A stretch of DNA of 64,000 bases from Melieria omissa (GCA_963971225.1 OZ020270.1:70758432-70822431); one strand, 5' to 3'. Numbered from the stretch's first letter, positions 19,561 to 30,345 are shown. Translations and numbers: made by a program. Notes: a model not told the origin generated them from the sequence alone.

Positions 19561-20088
19561 TCAACTCGTTTTTAAGGACTCATCCAGGTTGTCAACTCGT
19601 TTGTCCCAATTGTCCATGCGCGTCTCAAGATGCTCAACTTTCCCGTTCAGCCTATTGGAGATTTCCTCTACCTTCTGCTCTATGCGCGCAGAATTTTTCT
19701 CGACTTTTGCCGAAATTTCGAGATTCGTAGTTTCCAGGTTCGCTGCCATCTCTTGATTCGCAGTTTCCATTTCCGACATTTCACGATTGGAAGTCTCGAA
19801 TATGCCTTTTATTGCAATCATTAGCTGATTCATATCTAATGCTTGTAATGGTCCAGCCGGTGCAGCCGTACTTTGGATCGACGCAGCACCCGCAGGCGAT
19901 TCCTCCACTTTGGCCGACGGCTCCTGCTCCTGCGTTCCGAACTCGTGTGCAGCCCAATCGATGCCTCGTGATTCACACGCCTCTCGCAAGCGCAGCTGCA
20001 ACTCCACTTTTCCGCCAGCAGTCGGCAAATTCCAGGCAGCCAGCTCCTTCTTCAGCTGGTCTACCTTCAGCAGCTCGAGTTTAACCAT
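19561..20088 (-). pseudogene. gag: gag of Gy-A minus copy, 5' part with SAP motif
   Basis: 175 codons from ATG (20088). A SAP-like motif covers residues about 4-38. Then come a Glu/Ala-rich linker and a coiled-coil region (EISAKVEKNSARIEQKVEEI; DNWDKRVDNLDESL). The frame ends in the repeated coiled-coil segment, where a small deletion shifts the frame relative to 19544. Confidence 0.85.
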
Positions 20089-20138
20089 GTCCGTGCTTTT
20101 ATAGTTTTATTTATTTAGTTTACTTTCAATTTTCCACA

Positions 20139-20156
20139 ATCCCACTTCTGACACCA
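20139..20156 (-). promoter_or_regulatory. Primer-binding site, tRNA-Leu type
   Basis: Reverse complement of TGGTGTCAGAAGTGGGAT, two bases from the LTR at 20159. Confidence 0.75.
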
Positions 20157-20158
20157 AT

Positions 20159-20621
20159 TGTTACGAATACTAAGTCTAGTGGGCTGTTACGTATCTCTGG
20201 ATTGTGTAATTTGAAAATAAAACACAGTCAGTTTCTTAAACTCAGCCAATTCAAAACCAACAGTCACTTTATTATTCACAGTTTTTATTATTCACAGTTT
20301 TACACTTTACTGTTCGTACACTTAAGTATTTGCTTAATTACTCCGTGTGGCAACTTCACTTGTCAAAACCAGACTGACTCGCTGCGCCGCATCCGGCTGC
20401 CTTTTATACCTCTCAGGCCATCGCGCAGATCGTTCCCGCACATTCCGGAGTGGACTAAAAGTTTCCATCATTGCCAGGTTGGACTAAAAGTTATTATCGC
20501 GGCCGTCGCTGCCAGATTGGACTAAAAGTTACTATCGCGGCCGTCGTTGCCAGATTGGGTTATAGCACGGCACGTAGTGGCAGAGTTGCTTTGCACAGCG
20601 ACAGACTGTCTCATCGTTACA
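20159..20621 (-). repeat. Gy-A 5' LTR (minus copy)
   Basis: 463 bp, TGTTACGAAT to TCGTTACA on the plus strand; nearly the same length as the LTR at 1719. It contains the same TATA region (near 20401-20410) and U3 repeats (GGACTAAAAGTTATTATCGC and variants, near 20480 and 20518). ATAT follows at 20622-20625. Confidence 0.85.
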
Positions 20622-20673
20622 ATATTAATTTTCTTCTTCTGGAAATCTAAGAATGTTTGTAAATAGATAATAT

Positions 20674-20744
20674 TGTTACGAAAATCCAAGTTTGTTTTCC
20701 AAGCTTCGTTTTGATTGTGTTTGAAAATAAAACAACTTCAATTA
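20674..20744 (-). repeat. Gy-C 3' LTR, outer piece
   Basis: Begins TGTTACGAAAATCCAAGTTT, as does the other LTR at 29083. It is interrupted after AATTA (20740-20744) by the LINE and resumes at 23823. Confidence 0.85.
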
Positions 20745-23700
20745 GCAACTTATACATTTATTTTTAATGTGTAAGAAGACTTTGTGTAGTCGTTCCATAG
20801 ATAAAACTAAGATAGTATTGGATGTCATGTGCAAATCGAATAATGGCATTAATATATGCCATTTAAACGCGCAAAGTTTAAAAAACAAAATAGATGATCT
20901 TCGTTTGCTCGTTGATGGTGGTCTGCTTGATTTTGTGTGCATCTCGGAGACCTGGCTAAGACCGGAAATGTGTAATGACCTATTTAAACTGAATAGCTAC
21001 AGGCTAATGCGTAGTGATAGACATGACAGAGTGGGTGGTGGAGTCTGCATCTATGCGAAAAAATTCTTTAGGTGCAACGTAGTAAAGAAATCTAATATAA
21101 CTGATCCAATAGAATTTATTTTTGTTGAAATTTCATTCGGATACAAAAAACTCTTGCTTGGTTGCGTCTATATGGCGCCAAACGTTGCTAATTATAATCT
21201 CATAAACGAGCAGTTGGCGGATGTGGTGTGTAGCTATGCCGATGTTGTGATCTGTGGAGATCTGAACTTAGATATACTACGCAACAAAAACAAGAATTTT
21301 CTGGATATGCTTGAAGCTTCTAATATGCATCTGTGCAACACCACCCAACCCACTCACTTCGCTCCAGCGGCACCACCTTCGCTGCTTGATGTTTTTTTGG
21401 TCTCTGATCCTGAACTTATTTTGACATATGATCAATTGATAGCGCCTGCTTTTTCCCATCATGATTTAATCTTCCTAAAGTTAAACGCTGTTGGAGATGT
21501 TAGTGGAGAGGGGACTAAGACTTATTATAATTATTCAGCGATAGATGTAGCATCACTTTTCGGTGACTGCAGTAACCTGAACTGGTCCCCCCTTTATTCC
21601 ACAAATGATGTGAATAAGCAGGTTGATCTATTTAATAAAAATATTTGTTCGCTTTTTAAGAAACATGTCCCTGTTCGAGCAAAAAAACAAAAAGCAGTAG
21701 CGTACCCATGGCTGATAGATGAATTGAGTTTACTTATCGATAAACGCAACCATTTATATGCTAATTGGAGAAAATATAGGCATACCGACATTCTTCGTGA
21801 TTACAAGGTAGCACGTAACAATGTTACATCACTTATTCGCAAGAACAAAAGGCTTTACTTTGAAAGTAAATTTTCACATACAAGTTCTAGTGCTAGTTTT
21901 TGGAAGAACGTGCGGCAGCTAGGGATCAATCGCAACAGGATTACTGCACCAGAAAGTATAGACCTAGATGAATTAAACAAAAAATTTATTCAACCCGCGG
22001 ACTGCCCGGCGATGTCCTTTTATACTAATTGCAGTGCTACTGCGACTGTTGATAATAGTTTCTCGTTTGAAGGCTTTGATGAAATTTGTGTTGGTCTAGC
22101 GATAATGAAGATAAAATCGAATGCTGTTGGTTCGGATGAAATTAGTCCCTCGTTTATAAAATTATTGATTCCAGTCATCCTGAAGCATATCACATATATC
22201 TTTAACGGTATTATCATGACGTCTTCTTTTCCTGACTGCTGGAAATGTGCTAGAATTATTCCACTTCCGAAATCACCAACGGAATACCGGCCAATTGCAA
22301 TTTTGCCCTTTCTAAGTAAAGTTTTCGAATCTTTGATCAGTGATCAAATTAAACAGTTCCTTGTTGAGAGCAACCTAATAGCTAAACACCAATCGGGCTT
22401 CCGTCCCAAACACAGTTGCACCACTGCGCTTTTAAAAGTATGTGATGATATACGTTTAGGTCTTGATGCTGACAACGTGGGCCTTATTGTTTTTCTTGAC
22501 TTTTCAAAAGCGTTCGACTCTGTCAGCCATGCTATCCTACTGGAGAAAGCGCAATATAACTTTCACTTCGACAATTCAGCATGTAAACTTCTTTCTTCGT
22601 ATTTGAGGACAAGGTCCCAGTTTGTCTGTCACAATGGCAACTTTTCAAAACCGTGCTTCATTTCAGCTGGTGTACCACAAGGGTCGATACTGGGTCCTCT
22701 ACTTTTTACTATGTTTATTAATGACATCTCGAATTGTTTTAATCACTGTCAACACCACATTTACGCAGATGATGTGCAAGCGTATATGCTTTTTCCAAAA
22801 TCAGATATTAATCTGGCTATAGAAAAAATTAACAGCGATTTGAATATTATACATCAGTGGTCTGCTACCAATAAGCTAAAACTCAATCCAAGCAAAACAA
22901 AAGCGTTGTTTATTGATCGAACCAGTAGAACGTCTGTTCTTCCCACGATCTATCTAAACGGCTCGGCGGTTGATTATGTTGACAAGATAAAAAACCTTGG
23001 AATATATTTCAACGCCAATTTTAATTTTAAAACACATGTCAACAAGACAGTTTCCCGTGTCTATGGTGCACTATCTGGTCTTAGTCCGACAACGAGCTAC
23101 TTATCCACCGCTGTTAAGTTGAAACTCGTGAAGTCTTTTATTTTGCCTTTAGTTTTCTACGGATGTGAGATTTTTTCCAGCTTGGACGAAGAAAGTACGG
23201 GCAAGTTGAGGGTGGCGATCAATGACTGTGCAAGGTATGTGTTTGGAGTAAAACGGCGTGAGCATATCTCCGACCATGTTAAAATAATGCTTGGATGCTC
23301 TTTTACTAATGTGTTAAAGTCGCGTGCGCTTATCTTTCTTCATAAACTTATAAACTCCAAACAGCCAGAATATTTGTATGATAAATTGCGTTTCGGTACC
23401 AAAACAAGGTCTTTTCAGCTCATACTGCCCAGGCACAAGCACTTAATAACTGGTCGACAATTTTTTGTCCACTCAGTTTCTCTGTGGAACGCACTTCCAA
23501 CAAGCATTAAACGTGAGACCAACGCCATCAATTTCAAAAAAAAAACTTCTTCAATACTTTTCAAATCTTTAATGGAATTTTCTTTCTTATTTTCTTCTCT
23601 CTCTCTCTCTCTTCTGCTCTCCTTAATTTCACTATTCATCTTTACTCTTTTCCGCTTCTTATTTTTGTTACAACATTATTATTTTATTATATTGCATTAT

Positions 23701-23822
23701 TATACTATACCATTATACTATACCATTATACCATTTATATGTTATACCAGGCGTCGTGCGCTTAATAAAAAGACTTAGTCTTACAAGTGCCTTGAAAGTA
23801 AATAAATAAATAAAATAAAATA
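20745..23822 (+). mobile_element. CR1-like LINE inserted in the Gy-C LTR
   Basis: About 3.08 kb with one long ORF, a 3' untranslated region containing AT-rich repeats (CTATACCATTATA, near 23705-23730) and a tail of TAAA-type repeats (about 23799-23824). AATTA appears on both sides (20740-20744 and 23823-23827) as a short target duplication. There is no ORF1, so the element is either 5'-truncated or of a one-ORF type. The LTR it interrupts is otherwise continuous. Confidence 0.85.
20767..23778 (+). CDS. LINE endonuclease-reverse transcriptase (CR1/jockey group)
   Basis: 1003 codons without a stop. The APE endonuclease shows INICHLNAQSLKNKIDDL, CISETWL, ICGDLNLD, LLDVFLVSD and FSHHDL. RT motifs are YRPIAILPFLSKVFE, SGFRPKHSC, VFLDFSKAFDSV (about 577), GVPQGSILGPLLF and YADDVQAY (about 666). 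No RNase H follows. The endonuclease starts within 30 residues of the ATG, so the start may be near-native. All key catalytic residues appear present, so the protein could be active. Confidence 0.85.
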   Translation: MCKKTLCSRSIDKTKIVLDVMCKSNNGINICHLNAQSLKNKIDDLRLLVDGGLLDFVCISETWLRPEMCNDLFKLNSYRLMRSDRHDRVGGGVCIYAKKFFRCNVVKKSNITDPIEFIFVEISFGYKKLLLGCVYMAPNVANYNLINEQLADVVCSYADVVICGDLNLDILRNKNKNFLDMLEASNMHLCNTTQPTHFAPAAPPSLLDVFLVSDPELILTYDQLIAPAFSHHDLIFLKLNAVGDVSGEGTKTYYNYSAIDVASLFGDCSNLNWSPLYSTNDVNKQVDLFNKNICSLFKKHVPVRAKKQKAVAYPWLIDELSLLIDKRNHLYANWRKYRHTDILRDYKVARNNVTSLIRKNKRLYFESKFSHTSSSASFWKNVRQLGINRNRITAPESIDLDELNKKFIQPADCPAMSFYTNCSATATVDNSFSFEGFDEICVGLAIMKIKSNAVGSDEISPSFIKLLIPVILKHITYIFNGIIMTSSFPDCWKCARIIPLPKSPTEYRPIAILPFLSKVFESLISDQIKQFLVESNLIAKHQSGFRPKHSCTTALLKVCDDIRLGLDADNVGLIVFLDFSKAFDSVSHAILLEKAQYNFHFDNSACKLLSSYLRTRSQFVCHNGNFSKPCFISAGVPQGSILGPLLFTMFINDISNCFNHCQHHIYADDVQAYMLFPKSDINLAIEKINSDLNIIHQWSATNKLKLNPSKTKALFIDRTSRTSVLPTIYLNGSAVDYVDKIKNLGIYFNANFNFKTHVNKTVSRVYGALSGLSPTTSYLSTAVKLKLVKSFILPLVFYGCEIFSSLDEESTGKLRVAINDCARYVFGVKRREHISDHVKIMLGCSFTNVLKSRALIFLHKLINSKQPEYLYDKLRFGTKTRSFQLILPRHKHLITGRQFFVHSVSLWNALPTSIKRETNAINFKKKTSSILFKSLMEFSFLFSSLSLSLLLSLISLFIFTLFRFLFLLQHYYFIILHYYTIPLYYTIIPFICYTRRRALNKKT

Positions 23823-24169
23823 AATTACTCAGCGCAAAAACGCAGTCAGAAATCAACAATCACTTTATTTACAGATTTGCACTTCCTTGCATCTACACTT
23901 GTTACCACTTTGCTTGCCCAACACAGACTCGACCCATTGCGCTGCACACTGCTGTTTTTATACCAGTTTTCTTATCGTGCCGAAGTTTCTTGCAACTTCC
24001 AATTGGAAAGCGCTCGACCATTCTCGCACACCCCATTTCTTCGAGAACCATACTTGCCATATCGGACTATCCAAGCGAATTATACCAAATTTGCCATACT
24101 TCTAAGTGCATGCCTAAAAGTATGCTGGGAAAAGCGTTCATGCACAGCACAGAGTGCCTCTTCGTTTCA
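23823..24169 (-). repeat. Gy-C 3' LTR, inner piece
   Basis: Continues the LTR (AATTACTCAGCGCAAAAACG) to ...CTCTTCGTTTCA. It keeps a roughly 70-bp segment (TTGCATCTACACTTG onward) that is missing from the 5' LTR at 29083. A polypurine-type end (minus TAAGTGATGGGCAG) adjoins at 24170-24183. Confidence 0.85.
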
Positions 24170-24180
24170 CTGCCCATCAC

Positions 24181-25424
24181 TTAGACTTGTTCGTCCCGAA
24201 CAAGTACCGAGGCTCCGCCGGAGTAAGACGCCAGGCGCTCCAAATGGACTACTTTCAACCTTGCGTTTTTGTTGCCGCAGCGTTGAACCCTGTACACCAC
24301 GTCATTAATCCTGGTCACGACCTTGTACGGTCCTTCCCATGACGTTTGAAGTTTCGGAGACAAACCTTTCCTACGCTGTGGGTTGTAAAGCATTACCAGA
24401 TTGCCTTCTTGGAACCCCGCTGTGTTAGCTCGTAGATCATATCTGGCTTTTATCTTATCGCTGACCAGTTGGATACGGTCCCTTATAAACTGGTGGATTT
24501 CTTCCAGCTCCGATCGCTTATTAACTGCGTAATCAGTCTTAGCGCCTTCCGTCGTGCTCACCACTCCGAACTTCAAGTCAGCAGGCAACCTCAGCTCCGT
24601 GCCGAACACTGCTCGGGCTGGAGTGAGTGATGTCGTATCATGCGGGGCTGACCTATACGCCATCAAGAACAGCGGAATATGCGTGTCCCAAGCCGTTTGA
24701 TTCCTGCCTACTACTTCCCGCAGATATTCTTCCAGCATCCGATTTAATCGTTCCACCATGCCGTCGGACTGGGGATGCAAAGGACAGGTGCGAGTTTTCC
24801 TTATTCCTAGTAGCTCACACACCTCCTTTAATACCAGAGACTCGAAATTCCGGCCTTGATCCGAGTGCAACTCCAGTGGAACTCCGCGACCGTGGGGGCC
24901 TCCTGGTGAGGAATAGGATACACTTCGGGCCATTTGCTGAAATAGTCCATTACCACTAGCACATATTTGTTGCCTTGAGTGCTAAGTGGGAATTGCCCGG
25001 CGACGTCCATGGCAATTCGCTCAAAGGGCGCTCCCATGTTGTACTGCTGCATGCGGCCCCGAGATCTTCTTGTTGGCCCTTTCGCGAACATCGATAACAG
25101 CCCTTAATCCAATCGGCGACAGACTCCTGGCATCCTACCCAGTAGAATCGCCTTTTTATTTTGGCGACAGTTTTTGTGATGCCTAGGTGCCCTCCGCTGG
25201 AGTCGTTATGGTATGCCTCGATCACCTCGTTGATCCTGCATTTCGGGACTAAAATTAGGGAATTGCTGGTCCGGCCATTCTCACTCTCCCACTCGCGGTA
25301 TAGGCAACCATCAGACAGCCGCAGATTTTGCCACTGCGCCCAGTAAGCCTTCGCGATCGGGCTCTCACCGGCCATCTCCTGCCAGTCTGGACGTGCGCCT
25401 TGCTCCATGTCTTCAATGATTTTT
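24181..25424 (-). pseudogene. pol: Gy-C integrase, frameshifted
   Basis: Three overlapping frames carry one integrase. The zinc-binding part (AYHNDSSGGHLGITKTVAK; YWVGCQESVADW, 24956-25408). The first core Asp (IAMDVAGQFPL; VVMDYFSKWPEVYP, 24828-25091). Then the second Asp and Glu with the C-terminal GPY module (LELHSDQGRNF; HPQSDGMVERLNRML; LQTSWEGPYKVVTR, 24181-24933). Catalytic motifs survive but at least two frameshifts separate them. The stop at 24180-24182 adjoins the polypurine tract. Confidence 0.85.
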
Positions 25425-25991
25425 TTAAAGATCCATATCCTCGCGCTGGTCCTTTTGTATCCTCTCCGCAGACCACTCTTCCTCTGAAATAACGCTTACC
25501 AATCGCACGTCCACTATCTGCTCTTTGTTTTCGACTCGCGAACAATGCCTGCACTCGGTTTTGCACGGACGGCGTGACAAGTCGTAGCTCTGCAGCCGCT
25601 CGATCCACCGCGCCAATTGGTCTTCCTTAAAGTTCAGTAGCCATTTCAATGGCGCATGATCTGTGCGCAGGCGAAACTTTTGCCCATACAGGTATTTGTG
25701 GACGCATTCCAATACTGCCAGCACCTCCCTTCGTGTCAGACAGTAGTTTCGTTCAGGCTTTGACAAAATTTTGCTGTAGTAGGCTATCACTTGTTCTTGG
25801 CCATCTATTAACTGTGATAGCACACCACCAATACTATGCCCACTTGCATCTGTATCCAGCACAAACATCTCTCCAGGCACGGGGAAGGCCAGAATTAGAG
25901 CACTGCACAATTTTTCCTTCAGTCGTGCAAAAGCCTGCTCCTGTTTTTCACCCCACGCGAAGGCTTGATTCTTTTTCGTCAGTTTGTGCAA
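25425..25991 (-). pseudogene. pol: Gy-C RNase H domain
   Basis: 188 codons: FVLDTDASGHSIGGVLSQ, ERNYCLTRREVLAVLECV and FRLRTDHAPLKWLL, typical of Ty3/gypsy RNase H. After LQSYD the expected linker is shortened (straight to LSRRP). It is out of frame with RT upstream and integrase downstream. Confidence 0.85.
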
Positions 25992-26843
25992 GCTGCCAGC
26001 TATGTTCGCAAATCCTGGAACGAAGTTCGTCTAGATTGCACTCCTTCACCGCCGAGATCTTGCCTTCGTCCGTATGTACTCCGCGAGCGGAAACCGTGTG
26101 ACCCAGATACTTGACCTCTTTTTGGAACAGCGAGCACTTCTTTGGGTTGAGTTTAAGCCCGGCGTTTTGTATTCGCCCAAATACCTCCTTCAGCTTTCCA
26201 GGTGGTCGTTGAAGCTTTTGCCCATCACGATTATGTCGTCGAGGTATACCAGACACGTCCGCCAATGCAGCCCTTTAAGCACATGTTCCATTAACCGCTC
26301 GAATGTTGCGGGTGCGTTGCAGAGTCCAAACGGCATGACGGTGAACTGCCACAAACCATCGCCAACACTGAAAGCCGTTTTCTCCTTGTCCTTGTCTGCA
26401 AGCTCTACCTGCCAATAGCCGCTGCGTAAGTCGAGTGTGGAAAACCTCTGTGTGCCTGACAGTGTATCCAGGCTATCATCAATCCGAGGTAGTGGATAGC
26501 TGTCCTTTTTAGTCACATCATTGAGCTCCCGATAGTCCACACAAAATCGGGTACTGCCATCCTTTTTCTTGACTAGCACTACCGGCGAGCACCAAGGACC
26601 TGACGAAGGCTCTATGACCTTTTCTTTATGCATGTTTTCAATCAAATTTGTGACCTCTTCCCTCTTGGCCAGAGGAACTCGTCTTGGCGGTTGGCGGATT
26701 GGTTTCGCACTTCCGGTGTCGATGTTGTGCTTCACTATGGCTGTGGCTATGGTTCTTCCGCCCGCTTCTGTTGCAAATATTGATCCATAGTGCTGCAGGA
26801 GTGACCGCTCGGCTTCTGCTCGGCTGTCAATTCGCTGCTCCAC
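25992..26843 (-). pseudogene. pol: Gy-C reverse transcriptase, frameshifted
   Basis: Includes VLVKKKDGSTRFCVDYRELN, LDLRSGYWQVEL, MPFGLCNAPATFERLM and YLDDII, then a stop at 26190 after DHLES. Coding continues in another frame (25948-26265). The break is at the same base as in the Gy-A minus copy. From about 25930 to 26745 this region differs from 17031-17840 at only a couple of positions by eye. Confidence 0.85.
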
Positions 26844-27538
26844 TGGTTCTGCGGTATGGCGTCCATGTTAGAACCGCTTTTCTTACTTCCTCCGGGTGGA
26901 CTGCTTTCGCAATTGACAACTGCTTCAGACTCTCTACACTCGCCAATGACCGCATCTTTTCCGACATATCTGGGTGTGTTCAGTGGGTTGAGTATCCTGA
27001 CTGGTATTTTGCCATTTTTGGGTTCCACTAATGTACGTCCGATAATTATACTGTCGTATCCTTGTTTTGGCGCTTCTACAACCCACAGTCGACTCGTCCC
27101 ATCGTCCTCGTCCACCTTTGCCCACACAATCGCCTCGGAATTCGCTGGTATCTTCTGGTGTTGACACGAGACAACTTTCCTTACCGCCACGCTTCGCTCA
27201 TAGCCAGTGTGCAGGGGGGATTCAACATTGGCATACCTGAGCACATTTTCTTTCAGGTCTAGCGTAAAGCCGTGCCTAATCATGAAATCGACGCCGATAA
27301 TTACGTCGTCCATTATATCCGCGACGATGAACTCATGCTCCAGACTGCTGGTGCCGATAGCAATTGTTTTTGTAACTTTTCCTCTTACCGGCGCACGCTC
27401 GCCAGTCGCAGTCCTCAGCTGTATGCCATGCAGCGGTTCCCACTTCTTCAGAAGCTTCCTTTTTATGATCGAATATGACGCTCCAGTATCCAGTGTCAAC
27501 ACGAACAAATTTCCATCTATCTTTCCTTCAATCGTCAA
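26747..27538 (-). pseudogene. pol: Gy-C protease and linker
   Basis: 263 codons: LTLDTGASYSIIKRKLLKKW (catalytic DTGAS), then EHEFIVADIMDDVIIGVDFM and a long linker toward RT. The ORF shifts frame before RT (near 26800), where the Gy-A sister is continuous. Confidence 0.85.
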
Positions 27539-27627
27539 GCTGCTGGGTTGCCGTTTCAGCTGTGAGACAAGGACGGTGGGGCGGCGGGTTGTGGGGATCA
27601 GCTCACGTCCCTTTGGGCTGACCCGTT

Positions 27628-29005
27628 TTAGTTTAACGACTCCTCGTCCTCAGCCCTGCGCTTGTTGGCTGGGCCTCGATTGTCAGTATTGCTCGCATCA
27701 GGCGATTGCGATCGAGAACGGGAACGCCTTTTTCGTTGGCGGCAGTCCCGTGCTATTTGACTCCGCTTGCCACATGTCCAACAAACCACTTTAGAGGAGA
27801 CCACCCGTGGCCTGTCTGGTGTCTCAGAGCTTATGGCCTGGATCGAAATGTCGATGTCCGGCTGGATTTGGCGTATCGTTGCCGGGGCATACCGAGTGCC
27901 TCCAATCCATGTCGCTTCATATGTCATCGCGCTGGTCACCGTCTCTTTAAATGTCGGCTTGCCCATCATCAACGCACTGCGACGTGTCTCCGGATCATGA
28001 AGACCTTCAATAAACGACTCAATCCTCATCCTCTCGAGATCATCAGCGCCAAATTTTGGGTAGCACATCTGTACAAGCCGCTCAATGTCCCAATGTACAA
28101 CGCTCTCATGACGGCCTCGTAATCACTTCTCGAACATTCCGGAACTGATTTCATTACCTCAGCCGTAGGACCTTTTAGCGCCAGTGCCAATCTCCGACCC
28201 TTCCTGATATCGGTCCACTGATTTCCCAAAGCAGCTAAGTCGAATTGCAGTTTGAATGTATCGAACGGCGTAGTACCATCATAAGTAGGCACTTCCGTTC
28301 GGGTGGCGAAACTTTCCGGAACCGGCGGCAAACATTCTCGTGGCTGTACCTCTCTGAGCCGCTCCTCCAGACTGTCAAGTCGTTTGTGCAGGGAATCATC
28401 CAGGTCGTCCACTCGTTTGTGCAGGGAATAACCCATTTCGTCAACTCGTTTGTCCCAATTGTCCATTCGCGTCTCGAGATGCTCAACTTTCACGTTCAGC
28501 CTACCGGAAATTTCCTCCACCTTCTGCTCTATGCGCGCAGAATTTTCCGCCATATCTCGGCTCGCAGTATCGACTTTAGCCGAAATTTTCTGGCTTGCCG
28601 CTTCCATTTTAGCTGCCATTTGCGCCGAAAGTTCCTGATTCGTGGTTTCCAGTTTCGCTGCCATTTGCTCCGAAAGTTCCTGATTCGTGGTTTCCTGTTT
28701 CGCTGCCATTTGCGCCGACATTTCGCGATTTTCATTTTCCATTTTGGCTGCCATTTCACGGTTGGAAGTCTTGGAAACATGCCTTTAAGTGCAACCATTA
28801 ACTGGCTCATGTCCAATGCTTGTAGTGGCGCAGCCGCTGCAGTCGTACTTTGCAATGACGCAGCAACAGCAGGCGATTCCTCCACCTTGCCCGACGCCTC
28901 TAGCTCTTGCGTTCTGAACTCATGCGCAGCCCAATCGATGCCTCGTGATTCACATGCCTCTCTTTCTTCAGCTGGTCCACCTTCAGCAGCTCGAGTTTAA
29001 CCACG
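27628..29005 (-). pseudogene. gag: Gy-C gag, three-piece pseudogene
   Basis: The N-terminal start (near 29003) keeps only the first SAP helix; about 60 bp of the SAP motif are deleted near 28965. A repeat-rich coiled-coil region follows (QMAAKQETTNQELSEQMAAK units, 28529-28754). About 110 bp are missing near 28095, which shifts the frame into the final piece (27628-28068) with a CWTCGKRSQIARDC knuckle; the usual GHIS is altered to SQIA. The stop overlaps the GTTAAAC heptamer. Confidence 0.85.
27631..27637 (-). promoter_or_regulatory. Putative -1 frameshift site GTTAAAC
   Basis: Third occurrence of the heptamer at the gag stop (TTA AAC TAA in minus orientation). The protease lies in the -1 frame. 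Confidence 0.6.
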
Positions 29006-29062
29006 TCTGTGTTTTTATAATTTTATTTATTTATTTATTCTTTGTTTATCTTCAGTAACACA

Positions 29063-29080
29063 ATCCCACTTCTGACACCA
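29063..29080 (-). promoter_or_regulatory. Primer-binding site, tRNA-Leu type
   Basis: Reverse complement of TGGTGTCAGAAGTGGGAT, two bases from the 5' LTR. Confidence 0.75.
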
Positions 29081-29082
29081 AA

Positions 29083-29425
29083 TGTTACGAAAATCCAAGT
29101 TTGTTTTCCAAGGTTCGTTTTGATTGTGTTTGAAAATAAAACAACTTCAATTACTCAGCGCAAAAACGCAGTCAGAAATCAACAATCACTTTATTTACAG
29201 ATTTGCACTGTTTTTATACCAGTTTTCTTATCGCGCCGAAGTTTCTTGCAACTTCCAATTGGAAAGCGCTTGACCATTCTCGCACACCCCATTTCTTCGA
29301 GAACCATCCTTGCCATATCGGACTATCCAAGCGAATTATACCAAATTTGCCATACTTCAAAGTGCATGCCTAAAAGTATGCTTGGAAAAGCGTTCATGCA
29401 CAGCACAGAGTGCCTCTTCGTTTCA
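29083..29425 (-). repeat. Gy-C 5' LTR
   Basis: 343 bp, TGTTACGAAAATCC to TCGTTTCA, followed by ATAT. It lacks about 70 bp present in the 3' LTR (from TTGCATCTACACTTG to ACTGCTG); the deletion end points share a few bases. Confidence 0.85.
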
Positions 29426-29577
29426 ATATAATTTTTATTTGTTCATTGGTGTCAATATCTAGTATAACTAACTAAACTGAGTAATTTTTTGTGGGCCACG
29501 GGAACAGGCTTTTTTGCAAAATCATTTATTTTTGGGCGATTAACGATTAACAGATAATAATAACTGATTATTATAAC

Positions 29578-29999
29578 TAGGGATCGGATTTATATGCAAA
29601 TGCATATTTTTTTGGAGCTTCCGATTTGAGCGGGACCAAGACAGAAAATATTTTTATTGAAAAATATTAAGAATGAGCTAACATATTGTTATTGCGCCGC
29701 ATCCGGCAGATCGTTCGCGCACATGCTGGAGTGGACTAAAAGTTTCCATCATTGCCAGGTTGGACTAAAAGTTATTATCGCGGCCGTCGTTGCCAGATTG
29801 GACTAAATGTTACCATCGCGGCCGTCGTTGCCAGATTGGATTATAGCACGGCACGTAGCGGCAGGGTTGCTTTGCACAGCGACAGGCTGTCTTATCGATA
29901 CAATATGCTCTGTATATTTGCATATGTTTGCATATTTTGCGTATTTTTGCATTTTTTGCATCGTTTTTGCATAGTTTTGGCGTATAAATCCGATACCTA
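29578..29999. mobile_element. Short hAT-type element containing a Gy-A LTR remnant
   Basis: Ends TAGGGATCGGATTTATATGC and, reversed, TAGGTATCGGATTTATACGC form an imperfect 20-bp TIR. The perfect 8-bp duplication ATTATAAC flanks it (29570-29577 and 30000-30007). 422 bp with no transposase, so a MITE. Confidence 0.8.
29693..29902 (-). repeat. Gy-A LTR remnant
   Basis: Matches the U3 part of 20159-20621 (GTGGACTAAAAGTTTCCATC and the CGCGGCCGTCGTTGCCAG repeats) up to the terminal CGATACA. ATAT follows at 29903-29906. The TATA region and the R/U5 half are missing. Confidence 0.75.
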
Positions 30000-30121
30000 A
30001 TTATAACAGATAATAAATTTGTTACATATAATATAATTATCCAAATATGAGTTGTGATATATAGGGTGGGCGGAAAGTTTCTGCATACATTGTTTCAATT
30101 GTAATATAGTTAAAATTCTGA

Positions 30122-30345
30122 TTGCATGTTTTATTTGAAAAAGAAATGGGGAAATCCCCAATAATGTTATGGTTTGAAAATCGTAAGCAATTCCCTCGTA
30201 CATCTACAGCGATTTTTATGCAGGACGGTGCGCGATGCCATATGGCGAAACAGTCAATAAGTGCTGCTAAAAGTCTATTTAAGCTAGTATGGCAAGACTG
30301 GCCGGGAAATTCGCCAGATCTTAATCTTATTGAACATATCTGGTG
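30122..30345 (+). pseudogene. Tc1/mariner-superfamily transposase, C-terminal fragment
   Basis: 74 codons carrying the second Asp and the Glu of a DDE transposase (FMQDGARCHMAKQ; WPGNSPDLNLIEHIW), with 35 residues between them. The N-terminal DNA-binding domain and first Asp are missing and coding ends after the IEHIW motif. A dead fragment. Confidence 0.75.

Larger units (their letters stand above)
17031..20621 (-). mobile_element. Gy-A minus copy: 5' half of the same gypsy family
   Basis: Reading right to left: 5' LTR (20621-20159), tRNA-Leu primer site, gag, frameshift heptamer, protease, RT and the RT/RNase H connection. It then ends at the junction with the plus copy. ATAT follows the LTR at 20622-20625. 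Gag and pol carry frameshifts. Its last 0.8 kb is almost identical to Gy-C, while the rest is more divergent. Confidence 0.85.
20674..29425 (-). mobile_element. Gy-C: full-length but defective Ty3/gypsy element
   Basis: Both LTRs are present and flanked by ATAT (20670-20673 and 29426-29429). The interior carries gag, protease, RT, RNase H and integrase in the same order and style as Gy-A, with the same primer site, but the LTR sequence is that of the Gy-D family. Each domain is damaged by frameshifts or deletions. The 3' LTR is split by a CR1-like LINE. Gy-C and Gy-A share bodies but not LTRs, so recombination between subfamilies is likely. Confidence 0.85.
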
